From Nocardia sputorum (GTDB lineage: Bacteria > Actinomycetota > Actinomycetes > Mycobacteriales > Mycobacteriaceae): a stretch of 64,000 nucleotides of DNA. The notes under the pieces were generated by a model. It made no database searches and was not told where the DNA came from. It was given only the letters and a program-made list of their open reading frames with translations. The stretch lies in NCBI RefSeq assembly GCF_027924405.1, contig NZ_AP026978.1, positions 2,604,001-2,668,000 on the forward strand, written 5' to 3'. A program made the translations under genes and the position numbers. Positions 63,119 through 64,000 of this stretch are shown here, piece after piece (positions within the stretch are counted from its first letter, which is position 1; every line of letters starts with the position of its first letter).

Positions 63119-64000
63119 TCAGATGAAGGTGTAGGCGACGCCGTTACTGGTCCCACCTCCTGTCGTGGCGGTGACCTGCACGGTGCCGGTTCCGGCGGGA
63201 GAGACTGCCGTGATCTGGGTCGCGGAGTCGACCGTGAACGAAGCCGCCGGTGTCGCACCGAAATCGACCGCGGTGGTCCCGGTCAGATCGGTTCCGGTGA
63301 GGACTACCGTCGTGCCGCCCGCTGCCGCCCCCGAATTCGGGGTGGCCGTACTGAGGGTGGGCGCCGGGACATAGGTGTACGTGACACCATTGCTGGTTCC
63401 ACCCGCCGTGATGACAGTGATCTGCACAGTCCCCGTCCCCGGAACAGCGGTCGCGGTGATCTGTGTATCGGAGACAACGGTGAAGTCGGACGCGGAGATA
63501 CCGAACAGGACCGCACCTGCGGTGGACAGACCCGTTCCGGTCAGGGTGACCGTATTACCGCCTGCTTCGGGCCCTGAGGTGGGGCTGTCCGAGGTCAGGG
63601 TGGGAACCGGGATATAGGTGTAGGACACACCGTTGCTGGTTCCATTCGGGCCCGTCGCGGTGACCTGCACGGCGCCCGTCCCCGCGGGGGCGAAGGCCGT
63701 GATCAGCGTGTCGGAGTCGACTGTGAACGACGTCGCCGGTGTCGCGCCGAAGGCGACCGCGGTGACCCCGGTCAGGCCATTCCCCGTGAGGAAGACCTGA
63801 TTTCCGCCCGCTTCCGGTCCTTGGAAGGGGAACGCCGAACTCAAGGCCGGAACATAGGAGTAGGAGACGCCGCTACTGGTACCACCCGCGGTGGTAACGG
63901 TGACCTGCGCCGTTCCCGTTCCGGCGGGAGTTACGGCGGTGATCTGCGTGGGGGAGTCGACGGTGAACGACGTCGCCGGTGTCCCGTCGAAACTGACGTC
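63119..64000 (-). CDS. IPT/TIG-repeat protein, N-terminus outside window
   Basis: The frame is open to the right edge, so at least 293 residues are visible: one partial and three full TIG repeats. It is a close paralogue of the gene at 61802-62869: a variant repeat FPFQGPEAGGNQVFLTGNGL, then a repeat with TSGPEAGGNTVTLTGTGL, in the same order, but with an extra last repeat (PNSGAAAGGTTVVLTGTDL). No signal or anchor can be judged because the start is missing. The Met at 63844 is internal, as the repeat pattern continues upstream of it. Confidence 0.85.
   Translation of the reverse strand, partial: DVSFDGTPATSFTVDSPTQITAVTPAGTGTAQVTVTTAGGTSSGVSYSYVPALSSAFPFQGPEAGGNQVFLTGNGLTGVTAVAFGATPATSFTVDSDTLITAFAPAGTGAVQVTATGPNGTSNGVSYTYIPVPTLTSDSPTSGPEAGGNTVTLTGTGLSTAGAVLFGISASDFTVVSDTQITATAVPGTGTVQITVITAGGTSNGVTYTYVPAPTLSTATPNSGAAAGGTTVVLTGTDLTGTTAVDFGATPAASFTVDSATQITAVSPAGTGTVQVTATTGGGTSNGVAYTFI

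Noticed and set aside
61802..64000. Regular repeats resembling a CRISPR-like or tandem DNA array
   Set aside because: The period is about 240 bp and follows the protein TIG repeats; there are no short direct repeats with unique spacers.

Overview
The window is very GC-rich, dense bacterial DNA with actinomycete character. RbpA, a DrrAB-type exporter, IdeR-like iron boxes, an HspR-like regulator, a cholesterol oxidase, fused Had-type hydroxyacyl dehydratase domains and a mycobacterial HtdZ-like hydratase point to the mycolic-acid-bearing Mycobacteriales, most likely Nocardia or a close relative. The genus is inferred from gene content only. I saw no rRNA, tRNA, CRISPR array, intact insertion sequence or replication origin.

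Region 1 (1-22 kb): a core block of fxsA, a small RHH protein, an amidohydrolase and lnt on one side and rbpA plus a zinc-finger gene on the other. Between them sits a 13.4-kb NRPS gene followed by an overlapping drrA-drrB export pair. The NRPS has four C-A-T modules and a thioesterase (TE). Module 1 is strikingly EntF-like with a serine pocket; modules 2-4 have near-identical, aliphatic-looking pockets. The TE is split by an apparent one-base frameshift that puts its catalytic His out of frame.

Region 2 (22-36 kb): mostly single housekeeping or stress genes. They include a membrane protein, an M23 endopeptidase, an ArsR regulator, a GT9 glycosyltransferase, HdeD and DUF4383 membrane proteins, a GyrB-like ATPase, a patatin, an iron-controlled bfd-bfr pair with tandem IdeR-like boxes, an HtdZ-like hydratase, a Tat-exported cholesterol oxidase, a 53-codon small gene upstream of a cold-shock gene carrying a perfect hairpin, and hsp20 divergent from an HspR-like regulator.

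Region 3 (36-54 kb): signalling and regulation. There is an RsbW-like kinase, then an overlapping operon of REC-PP2C phosphatase, CHASE3 histidine kinase and stand-alone response regulator. These are followed by a fused double-hotdog dehydratase, a polytopic membrane protein, an XRE regulator with mosaic codon use, a TetR/M14-lipoprotein divergent pair sharing a palindromic operator, and a two-gene flavoenzyme operon (VAO-type oxidase plus class A monooxygenase) facing a large LAL-type LuxR regulator.

Region 4 (54-64 kb): an accessory region with gene decay and unfamiliar small genes. It has a monocistronic 114-aa beta-rich protein with a very strong terminator, a frameshifted small gene, an ADP-ribosylglycohydrolase paired with an unknown gene, a broken serine/threonine kinase fragment, a choice-of-anchor-K-like protein without a signal peptide, a VOC protein, an acyl-CoA dehydrogenase, and two tandem IPT/TIG-repeat genes without visible signal peptides that share a terminator hairpin. 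The second TIG gene runs off the window. I could not identify a clearly new defence or mobile system. The best candidates for something undescribed are the NRPS locus and the group of leaderless beta-sandwich proteins at 54-64 kb.
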